DNA from: Nitrospirota bacterium
Lineage (GTDB): Bacteria; Nitrospirota; Thermodesulfovibrionia; Thermodesulfovibrionales; Dissulfurispiraceae
Length of the DNA: 64,000 bases
Direction of reading: 5' to 3'
Assembly (NCBI GenBank): GCA_021791055.1
Contig: JAJYXI010000046.1
Location: 16,188-80,187 of the forward strand
Numbering within the stretch: position 1 is the first letter of the stretch; each line of letters starts with the position of its first letter. The notes beneath the pieces are model-generated. The model did not search any database, had not been told where the DNA came from, and saw nothing but the letters and a program-made list of their open reading frames with translations. Below are positions 16,153 through 24,434 of this stretch, in pieces. Position numbers and translations under genes: made by a program.

Positions 16153-16620
16153 TTAAAGCACGACTATCGAAATGGCAGCTCCTATGAGTACCACATAAAG
16201 AACATCAACCCTTTTAGCCAGTGCAATTAATGCACCCAGTCCGAACAATAGCCTGACAATATCCCAGGGATGCAAAACCGCCTCCGAAGGCAAAAAGGTC
16301 TATCCTGAGCATCATGGCTGCCAATCTAAAGAGCTTTATATCTGCAACATAAAGTAACAAGAGTCCTGCCAGCAAGATTAAAAATAGCAGCGCAATTTGC
16401 TTAAACATCCATCGGTTCCTTTTCCTGCCATGAGCTGAGGGGCACCGGGTATGGATTGACAGAGGGCGATACCTTCCTTAAATGTCTCTTCATCCACCCA
16501 TTTATTGCGTTTTACAGAAAGCTCCTTTATATACTGGACCATCGCAGGCCCGCCGAAGGCTGTAAGTCCGAGCCTAAGAAATGAGAGGAACAACTGAATG
16601 ATTGTAGGCCTTTTATCCAT
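16153..16620 (-). pseudogene. chrA: Chromate transporter ChrA, internally deleted at two places
   Basis: Three pieces of a ChrA protein follow each other in changing frames. The true N-terminus (MDKRPTIIQLFLSFLRLGLTAFGGPAMVQYIKELSVKRNKWVDEETFKEGIALCQSIPGA) starts at 16620. A middle piece begins the second half (MFKQIALLFLILLAGLLLLYVADIKLFRLAAMMLRIDLFAFGGGFASL). The C-terminus (WDIVRLLFGLGALIALAKRVDVLYVVLIGAAISIVVL) ends at 16153. Most of both half-domains is missing: ~155 codons remain of ~390. The ATG overlaps the tauE stop codon (TAATG), so it was the second gene of a tauE-chrA operon. Confidence 0.8.
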
Positions 16621-17588
16621 TAAAAATACTGAGCAATATATCTTATTGCAAGAAATACTATAACAACACCAAGCATTAATTTTATGAACTTCTGCGGCAC
16701 AAACTTCTGAAACCTCGCACCTAAATACATCCCTACAAAACCACCTATTCCGAACAGTATTCCCAGAGACCAATCAGGCATAGCTGAAACACCATGAGTT
16801 GCAGGGATGATGCTGAAAAACAATGCGCCTGCAACCGATGTTATAAAAGTCCCCATCAATGCAGCGCCTGCAATGGTATAGACAGGCAGATGGAAAACAG
16901 CCACACAGAATGGCGCAATTATCGAACCGCCGCCGATTCCATAAGCACCGCCGATAATGCCCACAACAAGGGCAAGGATAAACATGCCAATAGTATTGAA
17001 AGAAAACCTTTCTCCCCAGAATTCGTATTCTACCTTTCTCAATGATACGGATACTGTCTTTACCACTGCATCTTTAGGCAGACCTGATGCTATTTTTGCG
17101 CTCTGCAATTTCTTCGCCTCATCTATCCTTGCCTTGAACTTCTCTTCCAGAGTCTTTGCAGCAGAGGACTTCTTCGACTTTACTATGATCTCCTTTAAAA
17201 GCCTGATGCCTATGTAAAACAGCACGCAGCCGACAAAGAATTTAAAGGCCTTCGGGTCGGAGAGATAAAATACCCTCACATAGTAGCCAATGAACACTCC
17301 CGGCAGAGTGCCTATAATCACGACCCATGTCAGGGGCCATGCCATGCGTCCTTCTTTGATATAACGGTAAACACCACTCGGTATCGCCACAATATTAAAG
17401 ACATGATTTGTGCCGCTCACGGACGGAGCAGTATAATTGAGAACGCTCATCTGATAAGGAAGAAGGAGAAATGCACCTGAAATTCCCCCCATTGATGTAA
17501 AAAAAGAGATAAACATCGCTACCAATGGTGGGAGAAGGATATTGGTCTTAACGCCGGAAATGGGAAAGAGGATGTTTAAAAAATCCAT
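16620..17588 (-). CDS. TauE/SafE-family sulfite/anion exporter
   Basis: A 322-residue membrane protein with paired four-helix halves. The N-half contains SMGGISGAFLLLPYQMSVL and the C-half VVGIIGGAYGIGGGSIIAPFCVAVFHLP, the GGxxGxGGG signature of the TauE/SafE family. A charged cytosolic loop of ~70 residues (residues ~135-205) separates the halves. Family members export sulfite, sulfonates or other small anions. The start is supported by GAGGTGGA. It is divergent from the qseE-like kinase and was followed by a now broken chrA. Confidence 0.85.
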   Translation of the reverse strand: MDFLNILFPISGVKTNILLPPLVAMFISFFTSMGGISGAFLLLPYQMSVLNYTAPSVSGTNHVFNIVAIPSGVYRYIKEGRMAWPLTWVVIIGTLPGVFIGYYVRVFYLSDPKAFKFFVGCVLFYIGIRLLKEIIVKSKKSSAAKTLEEKFKARIDEAKKLQSAKIASGLPKDAVVKTVSVSLRKVEYEFWGERFSFNTIGMFILALVVGIIGGAYGIGGGSIIAPFCVAVFHLPVYTIAGAALMGTFITSVAGALFFSIIPATHGVSAMPDWSLGILFGIGGFVGMYLGARFQKFVPQKFIKLMLGVVIVFLAIRYIAQYF

Positions 17589-17649
17589 AAAGCTTCCACC
17601 TCATCAATTATTAGTCCTAATTATAGCAAAAATTATTTATACTAACCTT

Positions 17650-19098
17650 ATGTCCAGACTGAGCATATTCCACCGGCTGATTATAGGCTATTTGGCCGCG
17701 TTTGTCCCCATTATTGCGGTAAGTATATATTCCATCTTCCAGTTGCAGCAATTCACCAGCATTACCAGCTCAATCATAAACATCGACAACCGCACCATAG
17801 ACTATGAGAAGAAACTTACCGATTCCCTGCTTTCACAGATACGATACGAAAGAAAATATATCCTTATAAAAGATGATTCGCTTTATGACCGATTTCTTCT
17901 GTCAAAAATTGACTTCGCCAAATATCTTGATGAGGCCGTGTCGCTTTCGGGTAATCCTCAAAAAATGGGCCTATTAAAAACAATAAAAGAGCATCATAAC
18001 CGCTATCAATCCATCTTTGACAAAGAGGTGGAACACCTGAGGGCAAACAGGCATTATCCGCAAGCACAATATAAGCATGAAAAGGAAAAGGCCGTAGAAG
18101 AAATAATGGAAGGACTGAAGGGACTTAGGGCACAAAGCCAGCAGGACACCTATGATAGGATAAAAAAGCTGAGAGATTCGGGTATCAGCTCCAGAAGGCT
18201 GGCTGCTGCAATGGCTGTAATAGCCGTTTTATGGGGAATCGGCACGGCATTCTTTATCACAAAAAGCATTGCAGAGCCGCTCTCTATGGTAATAAACAAG
18301 ACAAGAGAGGCATCCGGAGGAGTCTTAAAAGGAGACCTGAATGTAGCATCTCCTCCGGAGATTGTTGAATTGGCACGCTCATTTAATTACATGTGCGATA
18401 AACTCGGTGAACTGGATAAGATAAAGTCAGACTTTTTCTCATCCATGTCTCATGAACTGCGCACTCCGCTAACTTCAATAAAAGAAGGGACTAATCTGCT
18501 GCTTGAAGGGATAGGCGGAGAAACAACCGAAAAGCAGAAAAGGCTTTTGACAATAATCGCAGAAGAGAGCAACCGGCTTATTGAGCTTGTGAATTCCCTG
18601 CTCGACCTTTCAAGGATGGAGGCAGGGATGATGCCTTTTAACATTATTGACACAGGCATCGATCAATTGATAAATAAAGCTGTTATGGAGATGGAGCCTT
18701 TATCGATGGCTAAGGACATCAGCCTTAGATTAGAAATAGCTTCTAATTTGCCTGCTGTTAAAATAGACGGAGAGAGGATTCTTCAGGTGCTTAGAAACCT
18801 CATAGGAAATGCGATAAAGTTTACCCCCAATGGAGGAGGAGTCATCGTGTCTTCAGGGCTTGTGAATGAAAATATAGAGCTCAGGGTATCGGATACAGGG
18901 CCCGGCATACCTGAGGAGAGCCTAACAACAATATTTGATAAGTTTCAGCAGGCATCAATTTCTGATTCTTCTAAGATTAAAGGAACCGGCTTAGGATTGG
19001 CTATTGTCAAACACATAATCACAGCTCATGGAGGAAGGGTTTGGGCAGAGAGCGAATTGGGAAAAGGAAGCTCATTTGTCTTTTCATTGCCTATCTGA
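17650..19098 (+). CDS. qseE: Sensor histidine kinase, QseE/GlrK type
   Basis: A 482-residue membrane kinase: one TM helix (residues ~12-32), a ~145-residue helical periplasmic sensor domain, a second TM (~181-202), HAMP, the HisKA box FFSSMSHELRTPLTSIKEGTN (phospho-His), and HATPase boxes N (LRNLIGNAIKFTPNGGG), G1 (VSDTGPGIPEE), F (IFDKFQQA) and G2 (KGTGLGLAIVKHI). It forms an operon with a lipoprotein and a sigma-54 response regulator, the order of enterobacterial qseE-qseG-qseF. Start at 17650: TATACT ends 6 nt upstream with no Shine-Dalgarno, suggesting a leaderless mRNA. Divergent from tauE. Confidence 0.88.
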   Translation: MSRLSIFHRLIIGYLAAFVPIIAVSIYSIFQLQQFTSITSSIINIDNRTIDYEKKLTDSLLSQIRYERKYILIKDDSLYDRFLLSKIDFAKYLDEAVSLSGNPQKMGLLKTIKEHHNRYQSIFDKEVEHLRANRHYPQAQYKHEKEKAVEEIMEGLKGLRAQSQQDTYDRIKKLRDSGISSRRLAAAMAVIAVLWGIGTAFFITKSIAEPLSMVINKTREASGGVLKGDLNVASPPEIVELARSFNYMCDKLGELDKIKSDFFSSMSHELRTPLTSIKEGTNLLLEGIGGETTEKQKRLLTIIAEESNRLIELVNSLLDLSRMEAGMMPFNIIDTGIDQLINKAVMEMEPLSMAKDISLRLEIASNLPAVKIDGERILQVLRNLIGNAIKFTPNGGGVIVSSGLVNENIELRVSDTGPGIPEESLTTIFDKFQQASISDSSKIKGTGLGLAIVKHIITAHGGRVWAESELGKGSSFVFSLPI

Positions 19099-19487
19099 TA
19101 GCCTTTACCCTTGTTGGCTGCAGTGCGCTGAAAGAAAGGGTAAGAGAAAAGGAGGCATCCGGGCATCTGCTGCGTGCAAAGGAGTTGCTTACACAAGGGG
19201 ACTACGAAGGGTCGTTAAAGGAAACCCAGAAGGCATTAACCTTTTCAGGGGGAAATCCCCCTGGAGATGAGGCGCTCTTCAATATGGGGCTTTTATATGC
19301 CCATCCTAAGAATCACAAAAAGGATTTCAAGAAGTCCCTTTCATTCTTCGGAAGACTCATTAAGGATTATCCGCAGAGCCCTTTAACCGAGCAGGCCAGA
19401 ATATGGAAAGGTGTGCTGCAAATGATAGAAAAGTCAAAGCAGGTTGATGTAGAAATCGAAGAGATGGAAAAGGAGATGTCCCGATGA
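19041..19487 (+). CDS. qseG: QseG-like lipoprotein
   Basis: A 148-residue lipoprotein with signal peptide KLICLFIAYLIAFTLVGC (lipobox LVGC). It then has a TPR-like region (HLLRAKELLTQGDYEGSLKETQKALTF ... FFGRLIKDYPQSPLTEQARIWKG) and a C-terminal coiled coil. It begins inside the kinase gene (58 bp overlap) at a TTG preceded by GGAGG, the only suitable in-frame start before the signal peptide. In enterobacteria QseG is an outer-membrane lipoprotein that activates the QseE kinase; the same role is inferred from position. Confidence 0.75.
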   Translation: MGRERIGKRKLICLFIAYLIAFTLVGCSALKERVREKEASGHLLRAKELLTQGDYEGSLKETQKALTFSGGNPPGDEALFNMGLLYAHPKNHKKDFKKSLSFFGRLIKDYPQSPLTEQARIWKGVLQMIEKSKQVDVEIEEMEKEMSR

Positions 19488-20845
19488 TTACACCTCCAAG
19501 AATATTGGTGGTAGATGATGACAGGAATCTCCTCGAATTGCTGAAAATGAGGCTCGAATCGGCAAACTATGATGTGGTTACGGCCGCAGACGGGCAAGAA
19601 GCATTGGATGCTGTAAAAGAGCAGATATTCGATCTTGCCATCGTTGATCTCCAGCTCGTAAACCAAAGCGGCATATCGCTCATGAATGATTTGCACCTCA
19701 TAAACCCTGAAATGCCTGTTATTATCCTGACTGCATACGGGAGCATCGAAAGTGCAGTCGAGGCAGTGAAAAAAGGGGCATTCAATTATCTCACAAAGCC
19801 ATTTAATCCTGCAGAATTGCTATCTCAGATAGAAAAGGCGCTGGAAGGCAGCAGGCTCGTATCCGAAATCAAACATCTTAAAGAACTTTTAGAAGAAAGC
19901 TTCGATTTCTCAAGCATTGTGGCCAGAAGCGAAAAAATGCAGAAGGTTTTGGAACAGGTATCCCGCATTGCCAAGACAGAATCCACGGTTTATATACACG
20001 GAGAAAGCGGCACGGGAAAAGAGCTCATTGCGAGGGCAGTACACCTTGCAGGCGAAAGAAAGGACAGGCCATTCGTCGCCATAAACTGCGCCGCCATTCC
20101 AGAAAACCTGCTCGAAAGCGAATTGTTCGGCCATGAAAAGGGCGCATTCACAGGGGCAATAAAAAGCTCAAAGGGATTATTTGCGCAGGCGCATGAAGGC
20201 ACAATCTTTCTGGATGAGATTGGAGACATGCCCCTTTCACTTCAGGCAAAACTGTTGAGAGTTCTTCAGGAAAGGCAGTTTTATCCTGTCGGAAGCGAAA
20301 AGCCTGTTGAGGCAGATATTAGAATAATAGTAGCAACAAATAAGGATTTGGAGTCTGAAGTAAAGAGAGGCCTTTTCAGAGAAGACCTTTTTTACAGAAT
20401 CCATGTCATTCCAATTCATCTGCCGCCCTTGAGGGAGAGGAAAGAGGATATCCCTCACCTCTCAGAATATTTCATAAAGAAGTTCAGCAGGCAGATGAAG
20501 AAAAAGGTTAAAGGCATAACACCGGCAGCAATGCAAAAACTCATGCTGTATGACTGGCCGGGCAATGTGCGGGAACTCGAAAACACAATTGAATATGCAA
20601 TGGCCATGTCGCATCAGGAGTTCATCACCGAAGACTTCATTCTCCAGGCAAAAAACACTCAGGATAAACTGCATACACTCAAAGAGGCGAGGGATGCATT
20701 CGAAAAAGGCTATCTTACTAATGTCCTCGAACTCACAAAAGGAAATGTGAGCAAGGCATCGGAACTGGCAGGAAAATACAGGGCCGACTTTTATAATCTT
20801 CTGAAAAAACACGATTTAAAGCCGGAGGAATTCAAGAAGAATTGA
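19484..20845 (+). CDS. qseF: Sigma-54-dependent response regulator, QseF/GlrR type
   Basis: A 453-residue NtrC-family activator. The receiver domain (residues 1-120) has phospho-acceptor D in LAIVDLQLVNQSG and K in YLTKPF. The AAA+ domain (~140-380) carries Walker A GESGTGKEL, the sigma-54 contact loop GAFTGA, Walker B TIFLDEIGD and arginine fingers in REDLFYRI. The C-terminal DNA-binding part is a Fis-type HTH (GNVSKASELAGKYRADFYNLLKKH). Overlaps qseG by ATGA. A plausible target lies immediately downstream: a sigma-54 promoter with two palindromes in front of a secreted-protein gene. Confidence 0.9.
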   Translation: MITPPRILVVDDDRNLLELLKMRLESANYDVVTAADGQEALDAVKEQIFDLAIVDLQLVNQSGISLMNDLHLINPEMPVIILTAYGSIESAVEAVKKGAFNYLTKPFNPAELLSQIEKALEGSRLVSEIKHLKELLEESFDFSSIVARSEKMQKVLEQVSRIAKTESTVYIHGESGTGKELIARAVHLAGERKDRPFVAINCAAIPENLLESELFGHEKGAFTGAIKSSKGLFAQAHEGTIFLDEIGDMPLSLQAKLLRVLQERQFYPVGSEKPVEADIRIIVATNKDLESEVKRGLFREDLFYRIHVIPIHLPPLRERKEDIPHLSEYFIKKFSRQMKKKVKGITPAAMQKLMLYDWPGNVRELENTIEYAMAMSHQEFITEDFILQAKNTQDKLHTLKEARDAFEKGYLTNVLELTKGNVSKASELAGKYRADFYNLLKKHDLKPEEFKKN

Positions 20846-20870
20846 TTGTTGTTATTTATCTTTCAGTCAA

Positions 20871-20968
20871 TGTATGAATTTTCATACACCTCAAAATGCT
20901 TATTTTTCGCCAAAAATAAATCGCCCTTATAAAAATTCCAGCGATGTCTGTGTATGAATATCCATACA
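20871..20968. promoter_or_regulatory. Twin palindromic activator sites (putative QseF enhancer)
   Basis: TGTATGAA-TT-TTCATACA (20871-20888) and TGTATG-AATATC-CATACA (20951-20968) are two copies of one palindrome, 80 bp apart centre to centre. They lie 80-175 bp upstream of a sigma-54 promoter, the usual place for enhancer-binding-protein sites. Confidence 0.65.
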
Positions 20969-21045
20969 AAAGGCCTTTTATCTCATACCCGTCAAAAGAG
21001 AATATTTGCCTTTAATATCAGAAAGTTGCTATAAAGCTACTCTTT

Positions 21046-21061
21046 TGGCACATCCTTTGCT
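21046..21061 (+). promoter_or_regulatory. Sigma-54 (RpoN) promoter
   Basis: TGGCAC-ATCC-TTTGCT has the -24 GG and -12 GC dinucleotides with exactly ten bases between, matching the consensus. Expected start near 21072; the gene begins at 21101. Confidence 0.8.
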
Positions 21062-21100
21062 CTAACAGCAGTTACCTCTACAAGAAAGGAAGGATAATAT

Positions 21101-21559
21101 ATGAAAAGAAAAAATACAACTTTGATTTTCGGAGCTATCCTCTTCTGGTTGGTTGGCATTTTGTCTCCGGGGGAAACATCCGCAGAGGTGAGCGTCAACA
21201 TCGGCATCGGTGTGCCATTACCCACCGTTGTGGTTTCGGCGCCGCCTGCAGTTGTCTTGATCCCTGGGACACCTGTTTATTATGCACCGGATGTAAGCAT
21301 AGCCCTCTTCTTTTATTCAGGCCGCTGGTACCGCAAACACAACGAGCACTGGTATGTAGCAACTTATTACAACGGCCCGTGGGCGTATGTGTCGGCAACG
21401 AGGATACCCTCAGTACTTGTTCAGCTTCCGGGCGAATATTACGATATCCATCAGGGACACCAGAAAATACCATATGGCCAGCTTAAGAAGCATTGGAAGA
21501 GATGGGAAAAGGAACATCCTAAGCACGGCAAACATCATCACGAAGATGATGATGACTGA
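21101..21559 (+). CDS. Small secreted protein with His/Asp-rich tail
   Basis: A 152-residue protein with a signal peptide (LIFGAILFWLVGILSPGETSA), a region rich in Pro and Val, a motif GRWYRKHNEHWYVATYYNGPWAYV that resembles short WYR/GPW periplasmic repeats seen in other bacteria, and the tail KHGKHHHEDDDD, which could bind metal. Start at 21101 with AAGGAAGG. It lies behind the sigma-54 promoter and twin palindromes and is the most likely target of the neighbouring QseF-type regulator. An envelope-stress role is inferred only. Confidence 0.7.
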   Translation: MKRKNTTLIFGAILFWLVGILSPGETSAEVSVNIGIGVPLPTVVVSAPPAVVLIPGTPVYYAPDVSIALFFYSGRWYRKHNEHWYVATYYNGPWAYVSATRIPSVLVQLPGEYYDIHQGHQKIPYGQLKKHWKRWEKEHPKHGKHHHEDDDD

Positions 21560-21631
21560 TAGCAGTATAAAGACTATTCAAAAAAATCCGATGATAATTT
21601 AGGGATAAATTGATTTATGGTTGGAGGGGAA

Positions 21632-21727
21632 ATGGACAAGGCACATTCGCTATTCTACAGGGTATTCTTAGGCATGATGGCATGGCTTTTGTTCATAGTT
21701 TTGTTAGGGATCGCCCATTCGCAGTAA
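21632..21727 (+). CDS. 31-residue single-pass membrane peptide
   Basis: MDKAHSLFYRVFLGMMAWLLFIVLLGIAHSQ: a short basic start followed by one hydrophobic helix. GGAGGGG lies directly before the ATG. No database family is claimed. It follows the sigma-54-controlled secreted-protein gene by 72 bp and may be cotranscribed with it. Confidence 0.5.
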   Translation: MDKAHSLFYRVFLGMMAWLLFIVLLGIAHSQ

Positions 21728-21780
21728 ACGATGCCTCCTGCTCGGAAAAGCCGAGACATCAGGATTCAAGAGGCGATCCC
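21707..21780 (+). other. Nested hairpin structure overlapping the small peptide's 3' end
   Basis: GGGATCGCC (21707-21715) pairs with GGCGATCCC (21772-21780). Inside is CTCGG-AAAAG-CCGAG, and GCCTC can alternatively pair with GAGGC, which overlaps the outer arm. There is no U-tract, so not a simple terminator. Function unknown; mRNA stability or a structured RNA is possible. Confidence 0.45.
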
Positions 21781-21870
21781 GTGTATGTGCATGCAAGTCA
21801 TCTTTAAGGGAAAGAGAAGGCTTTAAAAAGCAAGTTAAAATATCTGTCTCTAATGAATCACTTAGCAGGA

Positions 21871-21900
21871 AAAAAAGGGTTGCATTTCTGCAACCTTTTT
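21871..21900 (-). terminator. Intrinsic terminator of the tRNA operon
   Basis: A 7 bp stem (GGTTGCA/TGCAACC, 21878-21895) with a 4 nt loop and A/T runs on both sides. It lies just downstream of tRNA-Glu on the minus strand and can also work in the plus direction. Confidence 0.75.
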
Positions 21901-21908
21901 GATTTTCA

Positions 21909-21986
21909 TGGCGTCCCCAGCGGGATTCGAACCCGCGTTACCGCCTTGAAAGGGCGATGTCCTAGGCCGGGCTAGACGATAGGGAC
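21909..21986 (-). tRNA. tRNA-Glu (TTC)
   Basis: Complete cloverleaf: acceptor GTCCCTA pairs with TGGGGAC, the anticodon loop is CTTTCAA (anticodon TTC), the T-loop is TTCGAAT, and CCA is encoded. It begins one base after tRNA-Lys ends. Confidence 0.95.
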
Positions 21987-21987
21987 A

Positions 21988-22060
21988 TGAGCCGCGTTGG
22001 ATTCGAACCAACGACCCACGCCTTAAAAGGGCGTTGCTCTACCAACTGAGCTAGCGGCCC
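21988..22060 (-). tRNA. tRNA-Lys (TTT)
   Basis: Acceptor GGGCCGC pairs with GCGGCTC, D-arm GCTCAGTTGGTAGAGC, anticodon loop CTTTTAA (anticodon TTT), T-arm GTTGGTTCGAATCCAAC. The 3' CCA is not encoded, unlike the adjacent tRNA-Glu, so CCA-adding enzyme is needed. Confidence 0.95.
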
Positions 22061-22064
22061 GCAA

Positions 22065-22091
22065 CGCCAAAAAATCGAAGATTTTTTGGCG
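22065..22091 (-). other. 12 bp hairpin in the tRNA leader
   Basis: A perfect 12 bp stem (CGCCAAAAAATC/GATTTTTTGGCG) with a 3 nt loop ends 4 nt before tRNA-Lys and lies downstream of the tRNA promoter. It may guide 5' processing or terminate read-through from aconitase. Confidence 0.55.
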
Positions 22092-22106
22092 GAAATAAGA
22101 ATAAAT

Positions 22107-22136
22107 AATATACAAATTACTCCTATTTTTTGTCAA
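22107..22136 (-). promoter_or_regulatory. Sigma-70 promoter of the tRNA-Lys/Glu operon
   Basis: On the minus strand a perfect TTGACA (22136-22131), an 18 bp spacer and TATATT (22112-22107), about 47 bp upstream of mature tRNA-Lys. Confidence 0.7.
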
Positions 22137-22156
22137 TTGTTCTAATTGGCCGCTGC

Positions 22157-24091
22157 TCAGCCTCTTACATACTGCAGAAGCCCGCCTTTTAAAATCAGTT
22201 CCTTTTCTCTATCATTGAGGTTTGATGTAACCTCAAAAGTATAATGCTTTGTCAGGTTCTCGATCTTAAAGTCCTGGCCTCCCTTGATTGCATCGATTAC
22301 GCCCCTGATTAAGAGCCTGTCTCCCTGCTCTATTTTCTCATAATCGCTCTCTGACTTGAATAAAAGCGGCAGAACTCCGAAGTTTATCAGATTTGCCCTG
22401 TGTATCCTTGCAAAGGACTTTGCAATAACAGCCTGAAGTCCGAGATACATTGGAGCAATGGCAGCATGCTCTCTTGAAGAACCCTGGCCGTAATTCTCTC
22501 CGCCGATGATTATCCCGCCGCCACTTTCCTTTGCCTCCATTGCACGCTTGCTGAATGTCCTGTCGATATTTTCGAACACAAATTCAGAAATGGCAGGTAT
22601 GTTTGACCTGTATGGAAGCACTTTTGAGCCTGCAGGCATTATGTCATCGGTGGTGATGTTGTTGCCGAGCTTTAACAATACCTCTGCATCTATGATCTTC
22701 TTAAACGGCTCTTTAACAGGCACCTCTTTTATGTTCGGCCCTTTTATTATCTTCACATCCTTTGTATCGGCCTTCGGAGGGATAACGAGATTGTCATTTA
22801 TCAAAAACTTCTCGGGCTCTTTTATTTCGTCTATATGAAGCCCTGCATCACGGGGATCGATAATCTCCCCCTTTACAGCCATCACAGCGCAGGCAATGGG
22901 GTTTGTGAGATAAACAGAGGCATCCTTTGTGCCTGATCTTCCATGGAAGTTCCTGTTGTAAGACCTTATGGATATATGGCCTGTGCCGGGCGCTCCGCCC
23001 ATGCCGATGCAAGGGCCGCATGATGCCTCAAGAATCCTTGCGCCTGCAGCAATCATATCTGCTATAAGTCCTTCCATCGAAAGCATTTCATAAACCTGCT
23101 TTGAGCCAGGATTTATCAATAGATTCACCCATTCGGGGATTGTATTTCCCCTCAATAAGGATGCAACTGCCTTCATGGCCTGATAGGATGAATTGGTACA
23201 GCTTCCTATGCATATCTGATTTACCTTTTTGCCTGCAATCTCCTTAATTGAAACAACATTGTCAGGGCTGTGGGGCTGCGCAATCATGGGCTCTACAGCG
23301 CTTAAATCAAGCTCTATAACCTCTGCGTACTCAGCGTCATCATCCGCTTTTAATTCAATCCAGTCCTTTCCCCTGCCCTGTGCCTTTAAAAAAGCGAGTG
23401 TCTTCTCATCGCTCGGGAATATTGATGTCGTTGCGCCTAATTCTGCTCCCATGTTTGTGATGGTAGCCCTTTCTGTTACATTGAGGTCTTTTACGCCCTC
23501 TCCGCCGTACTCGAGTATTTTCCCCACACCGCCTTTTACTGTGAGCATCTTCAAAAGCGTGAGGATAATATCCATTGCAGTAACCCAAGGCCTCTGGAGC
23601 TTGCCTTTGAGATTGACCTTCACAACCTTTGGCATATTTGTCTCAAATGCCGCTCCTGCCATGACGGTTGCAGCCTCAAGCCCTCCGACTCCTATGGCTA
23701 TCATGCCCATTCCTCCGCCTGTTGGAGTATGGCTGTCAGTGCCGAGGGCGATCTTGCATGGCGCTGCAAACCTTTCGAGATGGACCTGATGACAGATTCC
23801 GTTTCCGGGCTTTGAAAAGTATGCGCCGAATTTTGCTGCTGCGGTCTGCAAAAACAGATGGTCATCGGCATTCATGAAGTTTGACTGGAGCATGTTGTGG
23901 TCAACATAAGAGACAGCAAGAGGAACCTTTACCCTGTCTATGCCTATTGCCTCAAACTCGAGCCACGCCATCGTTCCTGTGGCATCCTGTGTATAGACCT
24001 GATCGACCTTCAGCCCGATGAGATTTCCTTCCCCTGTCTCTCCTGAAACCATGTGAGCCTCAAATATCTTCTGTACAATGTTCTTTCCCAT
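22157..24091 (-). CDS. acn: Aconitate hydratase
   Basis: A 644-residue aconitase of the shorter bacterial/mitochondrial type. Visible are LGTDSHTPTGGGMGMIAIGVGG, the first cluster cysteine in QICIGSCTNSSYQAM, the CGPCIGMGG pair (ILEASCGPCIGMGGAPG), RNFHGRSGTKDASVYLTNP and the C-terminal swivel domain NNITTDDIMPAGSKVLPYRSNIPAIS ... GGENYGQGSSREHAAIAPMYLGLQAVIAKSFARIH. It isomerises citrate and isocitrate. The ATG at 24091 (GAGG upstream) is chosen over an upstream in-frame codon. It stands alone, followed by the tRNA promoter. Confidence 0.93.
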   Translation of the reverse strand: MGKNIVQKIFEAHMVSGETGEGNLIGLKVDQVYTQDATGTMAWLEFEAIGIDRVKVPLAVSYVDHNMLQSNFMNADDHLFLQTAAAKFGAYFSKPGNGICHQVHLERFAAPCKIALGTDSHTPTGGGMGMIAIGVGGLEAATVMAGAAFETNMPKVVKVNLKGKLQRPWVTAMDIILTLLKMLTVKGGVGKILEYGGEGVKDLNVTERATITNMGAELGATTSIFPSDEKTLAFLKAQGRGKDWIELKADDDAEYAEVIELDLSAVEPMIAQPHSPDNVVSIKEIAGKKVNQICIGSCTNSSYQAMKAVASLLRGNTIPEWVNLLINPGSKQVYEMLSMEGLIADMIAAGARILEASCGPCIGMGGAPGTGHISIRSYNRNFHGRSGTKDASVYLTNPIACAVMAVKGEIIDPRDAGLHIDEIKEPEKFLINDNLVIPPKADTKDVKIIKGPNIKEVPVKEPFKKIIDAEVLLKLGNNITTDDIMPAGSKVLPYRSNIPAISEFVFENIDRTFSKRAMEAKESGGGIIIGGENYGQGSSREHAAIAPMYLGLQAVIAKSFARIHRANLINFGVLPLLFKSESDYEKIEQGDRLLIRGVIDAIKGGQDFKIENLTKHYTFEVTSNLNDREKELILKGGLLQYVRG

Positions 24092-24152
24092 TTTTACCTC
24101 GTTTTTATTAGTTTTTATTAATCTTGAATTGCGCAAGTATTATATCTGCACT

Positions 24153-24358
24153 ATAATCCGTAGCAAAACATCTTGCAATGGATGTCGAGTGTGATGAAAA
24201 AGACTTTACACTCGGAATATTCAACTGCATTGTCTTGAATCCGTCATCTACTACATTGCCCTCTTATGAGTGATGCATTGGTTATCTCTGGCATAAATAA
24301 AAAACAACACTTTGTAAAGGCTTTTGAAGCATACTCGACATCCATCATTACGGATTAT
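24153..24358. mobile_element. MITE-like element with inverted-repeat ends
   Basis: This 206 bp block fills the gap between acn and lysA (24092-24434). Left arm ATAATCCGTA + 15 nt + ATGGATGTCGAGT (24153-24190) matches the reverse complement of the right arm (24330-24358) except for the internal indel. The left half also folds on itself (CGAGTGT/ACACTCG). It has no ORF. A short relative sharing TAATCCGTAATGAT lies at 50994-51042. Non-autonomous mobility is inferred; no target-site duplication is obvious. Confidence 0.55.
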
Positions 24359-24434
24359 GTCCCTTAATTTTTGACTTTTTCCGCATATTATGGTAAAAAA
24401 ACATAAAAAAAATCAAACAAATAGGGGAGATTAT

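Noticed and set aside
17542..17649. Longer N-terminus for the histidine kinase (start 17542)
   Set aside because: The extra 36 residues are encoded over the tauE start on the other strand, have no family match, and the ATG at 17650 has a matching -10 box.
23229..23789. 186-codon frame antisense to aconitase
   Set aside because: The opposite strand encodes every aconitase motif; no ribosome-binding site or domain.
24092..24434. Lysine riboswitch upstream of lysA
   Set aside because: The gap holds an inverted-repeat element; none of the conserved L-box core was seen.
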